DNA of 64,000 bases from Planctomycetota bacterium. Lineage in GTDB: Bacteria; Planctomycetota; Planctomycetia; Pirellulales; Pirellulaceae. The position numbers and the translations under genes are program-made. This document shows, in pieces, positions 9,399 through 17,671 of this stretch. The DNA lies in contig VGZC01000014.1 in NCBI GenBank assembly GCA_016872725.1, positions 1 to 64,000 of the forward strand, read 5' to 3'. How positions within the stretch are numbered: the stretch's first letter is position 1; each line of letters begins with the position of its first letter. The notes beneath the pieces were generated by a model. That model worked only from the letters and a program-made list of their open reading frames with translations, was not told where the DNA came from and made no database searches.

Positions 9399-10661
9399 CT
9401 ACAATCGGCGCATGCGTTCGATGGGCCCCGCGATCAGCAGCAGAACGATCGCCACGTAATAGACGCCGCCGACGCAAAGGAACACCGAATCGTATCCGAT
9501 CGAATCGACGGCGTATCCGATGATTGGTTGGGTGAACGCGCCGACCGCGGTGCCCGCCGCGCCGGTGATTCCGTAGAGCAGGGCGACGTGCCGCGCGGGC
9601 GTGATCTCGGTTATCGCCGTCTGAATGTTCGACGCCCAGGACATGTGCCCGAACAGGGCGACGCTGATCAGGCCGATCGACGCGAGCGGGCTGTCGACGA
9701 AATGGGCGAGTGCGCCGAGTGAACCGAGGATGGCCGAAGGAATGAGAACCGACTTGCGGCTCCGATCCACGCTGATGCCGAGCCGGATCATGCGGCTGGA
9801 GATCAACGCCCCGAGGATGGCTCCGAAGTCGGCCGCGAGGTACGGAATCCAGAGCCATTGGCCGACCATCTTCAAATCGAAGTGGCGCACGTCCTGGAAA
9901 TAGCCGGGCATCCAAAAGAGGAAGAACCACCACGCGCTGTCGGGAATCGCGCGGGCCATCAGCACCAACCAGTATTTGTGCCTAACCAACGCTTCCGATG
10001 CGCTCAAGTCCTCGTTCGGATCGATCGCCACGACCGTCTTGGACGCGTGTTGGATGACCGGATCCGGAGTTCCGTACGCGCGGCGGACGCGCGCGTGGAG
10101 GCGCATCCACGGCGGGATCAACAGGAATCCGATCGCGCCGGTCGCGAGAAACGACGCTCGCCATCCGAAATGGCCCGCGAACCACGCGACGGCGGGCGGA
10201 GCGATCAGCGCTCCGACACTCACGCCACAGAGAAAAATGCCGACCGCCTTCGCGCGGTCGCTCGGCGCGAACCACTCCGCCGATCCGCGCATCGCCGTCG
10301 GGTAATAGCCTCCCTCGCCGATCCCGAGAAGGGCGCGGAAAAAACAGAGCGATGCGAATCCGACCGTGAACGCGTGAAGCATGTTCGCGAACGACCACAG
10401 GGCGATCGTGATCATGAACATCCGGCGCGCGCCGACCTGGTCCGCCAACCGACCGCCGAGGATGTACACCACCATGTACGTCATCAAGAACGCGTTGACC
10501 GCCCATCCGTAGTTCACGTTCGTCAGCTTCAGATCTTCCATCACCTGGGGCTTGACGACGCCGAGCACGGCTCGATCGACGTAATTGAGCACCGAGCCCA
10601 GGAACAAGAGGCCGATGACGGCCCAGGCGAGCCGTCGTTGTTCGCGCGGCGGAGGCGACAT
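9399..10661 (-). CDS. MFS transporter, anion:cation/hexuronate symporter-like
   Basis: 420 aa polytopic protein with about 12 hydrophobic segments. The first segment carries the ACS-subfamily phrase NYVDRAVLGVVKP, and a loop after TM2 has GGRLADQVGARR, the MFS motif G-x-x-x-D-x-x-G-x-R. RALLGIGEGGYYPTAM also fits hexuronate/phthalate-type symporters. Its stop lies only 24 nt from the convergent DUF4838 gene, and it is divergent from the URO-D-like gene. A sugar-acid substrate released by the neighbouring secreted enzymes is plausible but is inference. Confidence 0.85.
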   Translation of the reverse strand: MSPPPREQRRLAWAVIGLLFLGSVLNYVDRAVLGVVKPQVMEDLKLTNVNYGWAVNAFLMTYMVVYILGGRLADQVGARRMFMITIALWSFANMLHAFTVGFASLCFFRALLGIGEGGYYPTAMRGSAEWFAPSDRAKAVGIFLCGVSVGALIAPPAVAWFAGHFGWRASFLATGAIGFLLIPPWMRLHARVRRAYGTPDPVIQHASKTVVAIDPNEDLSASEALVRHKYWLVLMARAIPDSAWWFFLFWMPGYFQDVRHFDLKMVGQWLWIPYLAADFGAILGALISSRMIRLGISVDRSRKSVLIPSAILGSLGALAHFVDSPLASIGLISVALFGHMSWASNIQTAITEITPARHVALLYGITGAAGTAVGAFTQPIIGYAVDSIGYDSVFLCVGGVYYVAIVLLLIAGPIERMRRL

Positions 10662-10819
10662 GGGATTCCGAAACGGGGAGTAGGGGGCGGCGGCTCGGGA
10701 TGGACTCCGCGCGGACGAGGCCTCAGCTTGCGGCGAAAGCCGGTGAATGTCAACATGGTTTCCCCGGATTCGGTCGTGCGAGCCGAATCCTCCCGACGCG
10801 GCACGACAAGGAGTCCGAC

Positions 10820-12004
10820 GTGACCGACCGAGAACGCATCCTGGCCTCGATCCGAGGAGAGACGCCCGATCGGCTCGCCTGGGTCCCCCGACTCGAATTC
10901 TGGTACCGGGGACGGCGTCGTCGAGGCCTTCTTCCCGAGCCGGTCCGGGACCTGGAACTTCATGAAGTCGCCGATCGGCTCGGCGTGGGCCAATACGCCG
11001 TGGTTCCGGATTTCACGGTGCGGGCCGATCCGTCCGACATGATCGATCGCGCGCTCGGAATCTACAACCTCGACGTGCTGCCCTATCGCGCGACGCTCGA
11101 AAACGTCGACCGCGTCGTCACGCGGCGCGGCTGCGAGACGATCGTCGAATACCACACGCCGGTCGGCTCGATCCGCACAACGGCCATGATGACCGACGAA
11201 ATGCTCGATAGCGGCGCGTCGATCTCCTACGTGACCGAATACGCCATCCGCGAACCTCGCGATTTCGAAGTCGTCGGCCACATCTTCGACAACGTCAAGG
11301 TCGAGCCCTGTTTCGAAGGGTATGTCGCGAAACAGCGGCAGGTGGGAGACCGCGGCATCGTCGTGGCGTTCACGAGCGGAACGGCGTGCCCCATCCACCA
11401 CATCATGAAGGACCTCATGCCCGTCGAGCAGTTCTTCCTCGCGATGCACGATCATCCGTCGGCCGTCGCGAGGCTCGCCGAACGCATCGAGCCGTTCTTC
11501 GCCGCGATCAAGGGGTGCGCGGCCGAATCGCCCGCCGAAGTCGTGCTACTCGGCGGCAACTACGACGACGCGATCACCTATCCGCCGCTGTTCGAGAAGT
11601 ACTTCGTGCCGCCGCTCCGCGCCTACGCCGACGATCTGCACGCGCGCGGAAAATACCTGATGACGCACACGGACGGCGAAAACCGAAAGCTCCTGCCGCT
11701 CTATCGCGATGCGGCGTTCGATGTCGCCGATTCGGTCTGCCCCTACCCCATGACCAGTTGCCCGCTCGATGAGTTGCTCGACGCCTTCGCCGGACAAACG
11801 ACCATTTGGGGCGGCATTCCGTCGATCCTGCTCTGCCGCGACAGCGCCACCGACTCGGATTTCCGATCGTTCATCGACACGCTGCTCGCGCGCTACGGCC
11901 GGGCGACCCGATTCGTCTTGGGCGTGAGCGACATGGTGACCGCCGACGCCGAATGGGACCGGCTCCAGTACGTCTCCGACCGCGTCGCCGAGATGGGGGC
12001 GTAG
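10820..12004 (+). CDS. Uroporphyrinogen decarboxylase (URO-D) family protein
   Basis: 394 aa. I chose the GTG at 10820 because AAGGAG (10808-10813) sits 6 nt upstream; the longer open frame starting at 10700 lacks this. The protein begins TDRERILASIRGETPDRLAWVPR, the usual opening of URO-D-like and corrinoid methyltransferase-like proteins. Later motifs include HTDGENRKLLPLYRDAAFD and TTIWGGIPSILL. Such paralogs are not haem enzymes; many planctomycetes carry dozens beside sugar-degradation genes, with unknown reactions. Its position beside the MFS transporter and glycan genes suggests a role in that locus. The exact reaction cannot be read from sequence. Confidence 0.8.
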   Translation: MTDRERILASIRGETPDRLAWVPRLEFWYRGRRRRGLLPEPVRDLELHEVADRLGVGQYAVVPDFTVRADPSDMIDRALGIYNLDVLPYRATLENVDRVVTRRGCETIVEYHTPVGSIRTTAMMTDEMLDSGASISYVTEYAIREPRDFEVVGHIFDNVKVEPCFEGYVAKQRQVGDRGIVVAFTSGTACPIHHIMKDLMPVEQFFLAMHDHPSAVARLAERIEPFFAAIKGCAAESPAEVVLLGGNYDDAITYPPLFEKYFVPPLRAYADDLHARGKYLMTHTDGENRKLLPLYRDAAFDVADSVCPYPMTSCPLDELLDAFAGQTTIWGGIPSILLCRDSATDSDFRSFIDTLLARYGRATRFVLGVSDMVTADAEWDRLQYVSDRVAEMGA

Positions 12005-12303
12005 GGGAGGGCAGTATTCAGTATTCAGTTTTCAGTGTTGAGTGGTGGGTTTTGTGTCGAGGGGGTGGGTTGGGGCGCGCGAAAGAACTTCAAAGTAGCT
12101 GTCCATTCTACGGTGCCGACAGGAAGGCTTGGCGCCTGATGGTTGCGATGGGAAATGACACGAATACCACGAATCCGACGAAGAAAGAGGAATCCGGGAC
12201 GGAAGCGTCGTCGAGATCCGAGTTCCCGGTGGGATTGACCGGCAAGCCGGCCAGGAACAACGGCCGTACGTCCGTTCATGTCTTTCGTGTCTTTGGTGAC
12301 AGG
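12005..12303. other. Intergenic stretch with heptamer repeat and CACGAAT-type words; no convincing gene
   Basis: This 300-bp gap holds a run of degenerate 7-nt units at 12012-12050 (CAGTATT, CAGTATT, CAGTTTT, CAGTGTT, then weaker copies). Further on are CACGAAT-type words (12158-12172) and their near complement TTTCGTGTCTTTGGTG (12283-12298). Base composition is lower in G+C than the neighbouring genes. Short open frames across it look like noise. Confidence 0.6.
12012..12050. repeat. Degenerate heptamer tandem repeat (CAGTATT)n
   Basis: Four clear 7-nt units with drift in the last three bases (CAGTATT x2, CAGTTTT, CAGTGTT) followed by GAGTGGT and GGGTTTT. It lies directly after the stop of the URO-D-like gene. 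Confidence 0.7.
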
Positions 12304-12468
12304 TCACTCGTTCGGAACGGCCCGTTCACCGCGTAGCTCGATGTACGGCACGTAGAGCCGGTCGGATTCCTCGATGGTCCGATCGACGAGTTCGCGCGCG
12401 GACGCCTTGCCGTCGGACTCGATGCCTCCGTATTGATGAACGGAAGGCTGACCACGAATCGGCCGAAC
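12304..12468 (-). pseudogene. Coding-like remnant in frame with, and downstream of, the sulfatase stop
   Basis: After the sulfatase TAG (12471-12469) the same frame stays open for 54 codons to a TGA at 12304-12306. The last ~43 codons look truly coding: G/C third positions and a plausible helix (ESDGKASARELVDRT, then IEESDRLYVPYIELRG). The ~12 codons next to the TAG do not. This looks like the 3' end of a lost gene, or the original sulfatase tail cut off by an insertion. I do not recognise a family, and no start codon or ribosome site supports an independent gene. Confidence 0.4.
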
Positions 12469-14070
12469 CTACGGTGGGAATCGATGTCCGGAGACGGTCC
12501 CTCCCCCCTCCAATCCCCGCTTCCAGAGCGATTCGAGTTCGCGAACCACGTCGGGACGATCCGAGGCGAGGTTCTTGGATTCGGCGCGATCGGTCGCCAT
12601 GTCGTAGAGTTCCCACGGTTGGCCCTTGGCGGCGACGAGCTTCCAATCCCCCGACCGGACCGCTCGGTTCCCTTCGTGGAGCCACCAGATCGATTCGCGC
12701 GGAACGGCGACATCGGCGTCGAACGCGGCGGCGAGGCTTCGGCCCGGCGCGGGCGGGATCGGCACACCGGCCCACTCGGCGGGCTTTTCGATATCCAGCA
12801 GATCGAGGACGGTCGGCACGACATCGACCACATGGGCGGGAGCTCGGCGCAGTTCGCCCCGGGCGCGGATGCGGGCCGGCCAGTGCGCGATGAAGGGCGT
12901 GCTGATGCCGCCCTCGTGCACCCACGTCTTGTGGCGTCGAAAGGGCGTGTTGCACGCGCTCGAGAATCCCGGTCCGAGGCAGAGATAGGTCGCGGCGCTG
13001 CCCGGTTCGGCCTTGGGATCGTGGCCGCCGTCGCGCACCATGATCTCGGCGCTCGCCCCGTTGTCGGACGCGAACAGGATCAACGTGTCGTCGATCGCGT
13101 CCATGGCGCGCAATTGTTCGAGCAATCGGCCGATCTCACGGTCCATCCGGTCGACCATGGCGGCGTGGATGGCCATCTTGACCGCCTGGAATCGCCGTTG
13201 TTCCTCGGAAAGGTCCGTCCACGGCAGAGGACGATTGACCTCGCCCGACCCCAGTTTCTCGAGCGCCTCGGGGAAATGGTATGGAGGTCCCACATCGCGT
13301 TCCAGCTCGGAGAGGCTCGTGTTCACGAGGCCCATCCCGCGCTGCCTCGCGAACCGCCGTTCGCGCATCGCGTCCCAGCCTTCTTGGTACGCATCGCGGT
13401 ATTTCGCGATATCCTCCGGCTTCGCGTGCAACGGGAAGTGCGGCGCGATGAACGCGACGTACTGGAAGAACGGGCGGTCGGGAAACCGCTCGGCGTGGTC
13501 CCGCAGGCATTCGATCGCGTGGTCGACCACGGCCGTCGACGCGTAGTAGCCGGTTTCGGGCGGGCCCTCCTTGACGGGGACGTCGTCGATCATGTTCCCG
13601 CGCGCCGAAAAATAGTCGCCCTGGTTGCGCATGTCCAACGAACGGTCGAATCCTCCATCGAGGACGCGGCCGTCGATGTGCCACTTCCCGCTGTGGTACG
13701 ACCGGTATCCGAGCGGCTTCAAGAAATCGGGCAAGAGCCGTCCCCAGATCGGGCGCGTGCCTCCGGCTCCTCCTCCCCCGCCGGGAAGCCCGTCGCGGCG
13801 CACGTGCTGCGCGTAGTATCCGGTAAGCAGCGCGGCGCGCGTCGGCCAACATCGGGCCGTATTGTAGAACTGCGTGAACCGAACGCCGCCGGCCGCGAGT
13901 CGATCCAGGTTCGGGGTCGCGATTTCCCCGCCGTAGCAGCCGACATCCGAATAGCCGAGGTCGTCGGCGAGGATGATCACGATATTGAAGCGGTCCGCCG
14001 GGAACGCGGCGCGACAACAGAAGGCCGCGAGCATGGCCAGACACGCGGCGGAGGCGGGAATGCGGCGCAT
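12469..14070 (-). CDS. Secreted arylsulfatase (formylglycine-type sulfatase)
   Basis: 533 aa. The signal peptide ends near FPAD, then the sulfatase opening NIVIILADDLGYSDVGCYGG gives metal ligands D36 and D37. The modified cysteine is C74 in CWPTRAALLTG, the C-x-P-x-R sulfatase signature, which needs a formylglycine-generating enzyme. FASDNGASAEIMVRDGGHD and KTWVHEGGISTPFIAHWP follow the usual order. It hydrolyses sulfate esters, probably on a sulfated polysaccharide in the periplasm or outside. The ATG at 14070 overlaps the upstream HEAT gene stop by one base (TGATG), so translation is probably coupled. The C-terminus ends rather abruptly and coding-like sequence continues after its TAG. Confidence 0.93.
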   Translation of the reverse strand: MRRIPASAACLAMLAAFCCRAAFPADRFNIVIILADDLGYSDVGCYGGEIATPNLDRLAAGGVRFTQFYNTARCWPTRAALLTGYYAQHVRRDGLPGGGGGAGGTRPIWGRLLPDFLKPLGYRSYHSGKWHIDGRVLDGGFDRSLDMRNQGDYFSARGNMIDDVPVKEGPPETGYYASTAVVDHAIECLRDHAERFPDRPFFQYVAFIAPHFPLHAKPEDIAKYRDAYQEGWDAMRERRFARQRGMGLVNTSLSELERDVGPPYHFPEALEKLGSGEVNRPLPWTDLSEEQRRFQAVKMAIHAAMVDRMDREIGRLLEQLRAMDAIDDTLILFASDNGASAEIMVRDGGHDPKAEPGSAATYLCLGPGFSSACNTPFRRHKTWVHEGGISTPFIAHWPARIRARGELRRAPAHVVDVVPTVLDLLDIEKPAEWAGVPIPPAPGRSLAAAFDADVAVPRESIWWLHEGNRAVRSGDWKLVAAKGQPWELYDMATDRAESKNLASDRPDVVRELESLWKRGLEGGGTVSGHRFPP

Positions 14071-15920
14071 CACGGTTCCTTTTGCACGGGAGCCAGGAAG
14101 AAGCCCTGCCGGTATTCGAACAGCGGTTCCGGTTTCGGGACCTTCTCGCCGGTCAGTTGCTCGACGGCCCATCCGCAGGCATAACCGCACGGCGAGTTGA
14201 CCGTATCGCGTTCCATGTAGCGCCGCAGGGCGGGAAGCGAGGAGACGGCGTTCATGCGTCCCAGCGATACGGCGCAGATCTGCCGGACGCGATTGCTTTC
14301 GGGCGGGTTCGAATTCGTATCGGACAGCCGCTGTTCCAGGCTCGCGACCAGCGTGGGTTCGGGATCGCCCTTATGGAAGCGGCCCATCGCCCAGATCGCG
14401 CCCGAGCGGGCTTCCGCGATATTGAGATCCTTGGGAATGTAGCGTCGGAGCAGAGGCTCCGACTTGCGGAAATCGAGGATTCCAAACAACTGGAACACGT
14501 GCGTCAACACCGGATTGTAGTCGATGTGCGCCGGATCGTTCTGTCGGCCGACCGTGAAATTCGAGACGCGCTCCGCATACGCGAAGACCGGTTCGAGCGT
14601 TTCGAGGACTGCCAGTTTCCGTAGCGCCCACGCCGCCGAGACCTTCTCCTCGATGCGGGGTCGATCGAGGATCTCGACGAGCCGCGCGGCGGCCGGTTTG
14701 TGGTCGAGCACTCCCATAATGCGCGACGCTTGTTCGATGCCGCGCCAATCATCCCCGTGAAGGACGGGGAGCGCGACCTCGATGACCGTATCCTCGAGCT
14801 GATGTTGGGTCGCGAATACGAGAAGCAACTCGCGGGCCCGCACCCGGATTCCGGGATGCGGGTCGTTGAGGACGGGACCGAGCGTCCGGCAATGCTCGGC
14901 CGACGGCAGCGCGCCGACCGCGAGCGTGGCCCAGCGTCGGCAGTTCGCATCGCGATTCGCCAGCAGGCGGGGGGCGAGCCGGGCGACACGCTGGACGTCG
15001 ATCTCGATCAATCGAGCCAGCGCGAGATCGGCGACCGCGGGCTCGTCGTCGACGGCTAGCCCTTCGAGGAATCGCCCGATCTCTTCCCCTTCCAATTCAC
15101 GCGCCATGGCCGCCCCCATCGCGCGTTCAAAACGTCCGTCGCCGCCGGTCCGCGCCGCAAAGGGCGCGGCGAACGCAAGCAGGCCGTTGGGCCGGATCCG
15201 CGCCAGGGCCCGAGCCGATGCCATGCGCAGGTCGACCCGCGCGCGGGAATCGGCGACGATCCCGCGCAGCGCCGCGTCCGCTCGGATCTCGCGCACCTCG
15301 CCGAGGCTGATCACGGCGAGCAACCGGTCGCCGCCCAGACTTCGCGGGTCCGTGAGCGTCCGTAACCAAGCGTCGCGCGACGGACCGTAACCCCACCGCG
15401 CGAGGGCCGGATAGACGATCTGGACGCCGTCGTGGCCCAGCGCGCCGGCGCATCGTTCCAACCGTTCCGCGTGAGTCCTGACGTCGAGCGTGACCAGCGT
15501 CTTGATGGCGGCGAGCCGCGTGCGGGGCTGTTCCTTCGCGTCCTCCGCGATTCGCGTGAGGTCGTCGATCGCCCCTTCGAGACCGGGCATTCCCAATTGG
15601 CGCGCGAAACCGATCGTCTCCGCCGCCATCCGCCGAAGGTCCGACTCGGGCGCCGAGAGGGCCCGCGTCCAGACGACGCCGAGCGCCGGATCAAAGGCCT
15701 TCAGGTTGGCGGGGATCGGAAGGTGGGGGTCGGAATCAAGTAACGTGTCCAGGTCGTCGAACGAGAGCGGATCGCGGGCCGCGGCCGGGGCCGCCGCGAG
15801 GCTTACCGCGAGCAGGAAGACGGGCACCCACGCGCGGCGGGAGATCCGCGGCGCCGTTCGTTCGGCGGCGAGGCGAGCCGCATCCCGCCTTCTTGCCTTG
15901 TTTCTCGTTTCGCGCGGCAT
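14070..15920 (-). CDS. Secreted HEAT-repeat protein
   Basis: 616 aa. A basic N-terminus and hydrophobic core (WVPVFLLAVSLAAAPAAA) form a signal peptide. The rest is built of helical pairs typical of HEAT/armadillo-like repeats (AAIKTLVTLD, MASARALARIRPN, ALRKLAVLETLEPV, QICAVSLGRMNAVSSLPALRRYM), a scaffold for protein contacts. The start at 15920 has GAAGGA upstream at usable spacing. An ATG at 15935, overlapping the permease stop as ATGA, is an alternative that adds five residues. The gene lies between an ABC permease and a sulfatase with overlapping or near-overlapping ends, so it belongs to their operon. Its partner is unknown. Confidence 0.75.
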   Translation of the reverse strand: MPRETRNKARRRDAARLAAERTAPRISRRAWVPVFLLAVSLAAAPAAARDPLSFDDLDTLLDSDPHLPIPANLKAFDPALGVVWTRALSAPESDLRRMAAETIGFARQLGMPGLEGAIDDLTRIAEDAKEQPRTRLAAIKTLVTLDVRTHAERLERCAGALGHDGVQIVYPALARWGYGPSRDAWLRTLTDPRSLGGDRLLAVISLGEVREIRADAALRGIVADSRARVDLRMASARALARIRPNGLLAFAAPFAARTGGDGRFERAMGAAMARELEGEEIGRFLEGLAVDDEPAVADLALARLIEIDVQRVARLAPRLLANRDANCRRWATLAVGALPSAEHCRTLGPVLNDPHPGIRVRARELLLVFATQHQLEDTVIEVALPVLHGDDWRGIEQASRIMGVLDHKPAAARLVEILDRPRIEEKVSAAWALRKLAVLETLEPVFAYAERVSNFTVGRQNDPAHIDYNPVLTHVFQLFGILDFRKSEPLLRRYIPKDLNIAEARSGAIWAMGRFHKGDPEPTLVASLEQRLSDTNSNPPESNRVRQICAVSLGRMNAVSSLPALRRYMERDTVNSPCGYACGWAVEQLTGEKVPKPEPLFEYRQGFFLAPVQKEP

Positions 15921-15931
15921 GAGGAGGTCCT

Positions 15932-17605
15932 TCATTGCGGTCGCGTCAAGGTCCGTGCTCGAAGGACCAACACCACGGCGAATCCCACGCACGCGCCGCC
16001 CGTGATCCACCAGGCGTCGGGAATCAGACGATACGTCACGAATCCGGGCGTCCCCATCACGCTCAGCGCGGCCGCCATCGTGTTGATCCGCAGCGCGTTT
16101 TCCACCATCGCGTGCCCGAACGGCGCGTCGCGGCCGAGCCAGATCAACATCGTCCCGGCATAGACCGACAGGAGCAACACGTACGCAACGGTGGTCGACG
16201 TCGCCGCCCGACGGCAGAACGCGCTGACCGTCGCGCTCGCCAGAAGCGCGAACGCGGCCGTCCAGGCGAGGCAAATCAGCACGACGCGGACCTTGAGCCA
16301 GGACTCGGGAGAGATCCAGACGATTACGAGGTAGCCGGGCAACGTCGAGACGATGATCAGAAGGAGCGTCCACAGAACGCTCATCAGCTTGCCCGAGAGG
16401 ATCCGAGCGGCGGACATCGGCGTCATTTGGAGAAGCGTCCAACCTCCGCTTTCCACCTCGCCGCTGATCAATGTCGCGGCCAATGTCGGCGTGAGAAGCA
16501 CGATCAAAGCGACCTGGAGGGCGACCATGATCCCTCCGATCGTCTCGACGCCCCGTTCCATGGTCGCGGTCGTCGACGCGAGGGTCAGCACGAGCGACAC
16601 GACGGCGCTTGCCGCCATGAGTCGCATGAGCCAATGGAAGCGGCCGAACCGGCGGCATCGGAATTCCTTGACGAGCACCGGATTCACCAAGGGCGCGATT
16701 CCGCGGGTCCTTCGCTGGGGATCGACGAGGAAGAACAACCGCCGAGCCCATTGTTCGCCCCGCGAACGCTCGTGCGTCATCACTCCCTGGCTCCGCGCGC
16801 GATCGAAGATCCGGTAGTTCAGCCGCGTCGTCGTGGCGATGGCGGCCGCGAGCGTGATGGCGAGCGCCGCGAGCGGGTATCCGGGGGCCGCTCGGACCCG
16901 CGACTCGAAACCCTGCGACGCGACATCCGAATGCGCCATCAACTCCATGGCCGCGGGAATCGGGGAAACGCAGCGCAGGTACTCGGCTCCCGTCGACAAT
17001 AGGCTCTCCGTCCCCCTCCCCTGAAGGAATTGATGAGGACCGATCGCGACGACGGATACGGCGAGCACGGCCGCGAAGCTCCATCGCAGAGCCCCGTCAC
17101 TCGTCGTCGCTCGGCTGCTGATCCAGAGCGAGATGGCCGTATTCTGAAGCGCCGCGAGGGCGAGCAGCGCGTAGAGTCCGCCGATTTCCCGCAGCGGCGA
17201 GACGCCGCCCATGGCCGTCAACGCGGCGGCCGCCGGGACGCTCATCATGAGGAGAACGGCGAGAAAGCCGAGTGCTCCGATCAGCTTGCCGACGAAGATC
17301 GATACGGGTCCGAGCGGCGAATTAAAGAGGAGGGCGAGCGTACCCTGGTTCTTTTCCCGCACGATGGACGTGGCGGGGAACACGGGCGTCAACAAGAGGA
17401 CCGTCGCCAGCATTCCGTAGCCGAAGACGCGAAACACCTGGCGCGACTGGTTGCCCGAAAGGTCGACGATCGCGTCGCTTGGCCATCGCATGAGAACGAG
17501 TGCCGACGAGGCCGCGGCGACGGCGACGAACAGGTGGATTGCGCGGCGCGATCGCAGCAAGTTCGTGAACTCGCGCGCGATGATCGGATTCCCGAAGACA
17601 CCCAT
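15932..17605 (-). CDS. ABC-2 type transporter permease, duplicated
   Basis: 557 aa with about 12 hydrophobic segments in two similar halves. Each half begins with a phrase typical of ABC-2 permeases (NPIIAREFTNLLRSRRA at ~6-22 and NPVLVKEFRCRRFGRF at ~310-325), with an amphipathic linker between (FDRARSQGVMTHERSRG). Such proteins form the membrane part of exporters or, in gliding bacteria, Gld-type complexes. The ATPase gene lies 66 nt upstream on the same strand and the HEAT gene follows at once. Substrate unknown. The duplication within one chain is seen in the sequence. Confidence 0.88.
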   Translation of the reverse strand: MGVFGNPIIAREFTNLLRSRRAIHLFVAVAAASSALVLMRWPSDAIVDLSGNQSRQVFRVFGYGMLATVLLLTPVFPATSIVREKNQGTLALLFNSPLGPVSIFVGKLIGALGFLAVLLMMSVPAAAALTAMGGVSPLREIGGLYALLALAALQNTAISLWISSRATTSDGALRWSFAAVLAVSVVAIGPHQFLQGRGTESLLSTGAEYLRCVSPIPAAMELMAHSDVASQGFESRVRAAPGYPLAALAITLAAAIATTTRLNYRIFDRARSQGVMTHERSRGEQWARRLFFLVDPQRRTRGIAPLVNPVLVKEFRCRRFGRFHWLMRLMAASAVVSLVLTLASTTATMERGVETIGGIMVALQVALIVLLTPTLAATLISGEVESGGWTLLQMTPMSAARILSGKLMSVLWTLLLIIVSTLPGYLVIVWISPESWLKVRVVLICLAWTAAFALLASATVSAFCRRAATSTTVAYVLLLSVYAGTMLIWLGRDAPFGHAMVENALRINTMAAALSVMGTPGFVTYRLIPDAWWITGGACVGFAVVLVLRARTLTRPQ

Positions 17606-17644
17606 ACACCCGATTCCGTATCTCGCCCGTCGCCCGTCCCGCCC

Positions 17645-17670
17645 GCCTTCCGCCTTCCGCCTTCCGCCTT
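17645..17670. repeat. Heptamer tandem repeat (CGCCTTC)n between ABC ATPase and permease genes
   Basis: Nearly four 7-nt units of CGCCTTC (GAAGGCG on the minus strand) fill part of the 66-nt gap, ending at the ATPase stop codon. It would lie in the operon mRNA between the two genes. Confidence 0.75.
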
Positions 17671-17671
17671 G

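Noticed and set aside
9400-9412. TACAAT followed by an ATG on the + strand after the DUF4838 gene
   Set aside because: Looks like a -10 box with a start codon, but the + strand beyond it is antisense to the MFS gene and not coding.
6715-9933. 1072-codon open frame on the - strand opposite the DUF4838 and deacetylase-like genes
   Set aside because: It crosses three real genes and has Arg/Asp/Val-rich, low-information sequence; only its overlap with the MFS region on another frame is coding.
12433-14184. 583-codon + strand frame opposite the sulfatase
   Set aside because: Sulfatase has its signal peptide, metal and formylglycine motifs in the other strand; this frame has none.
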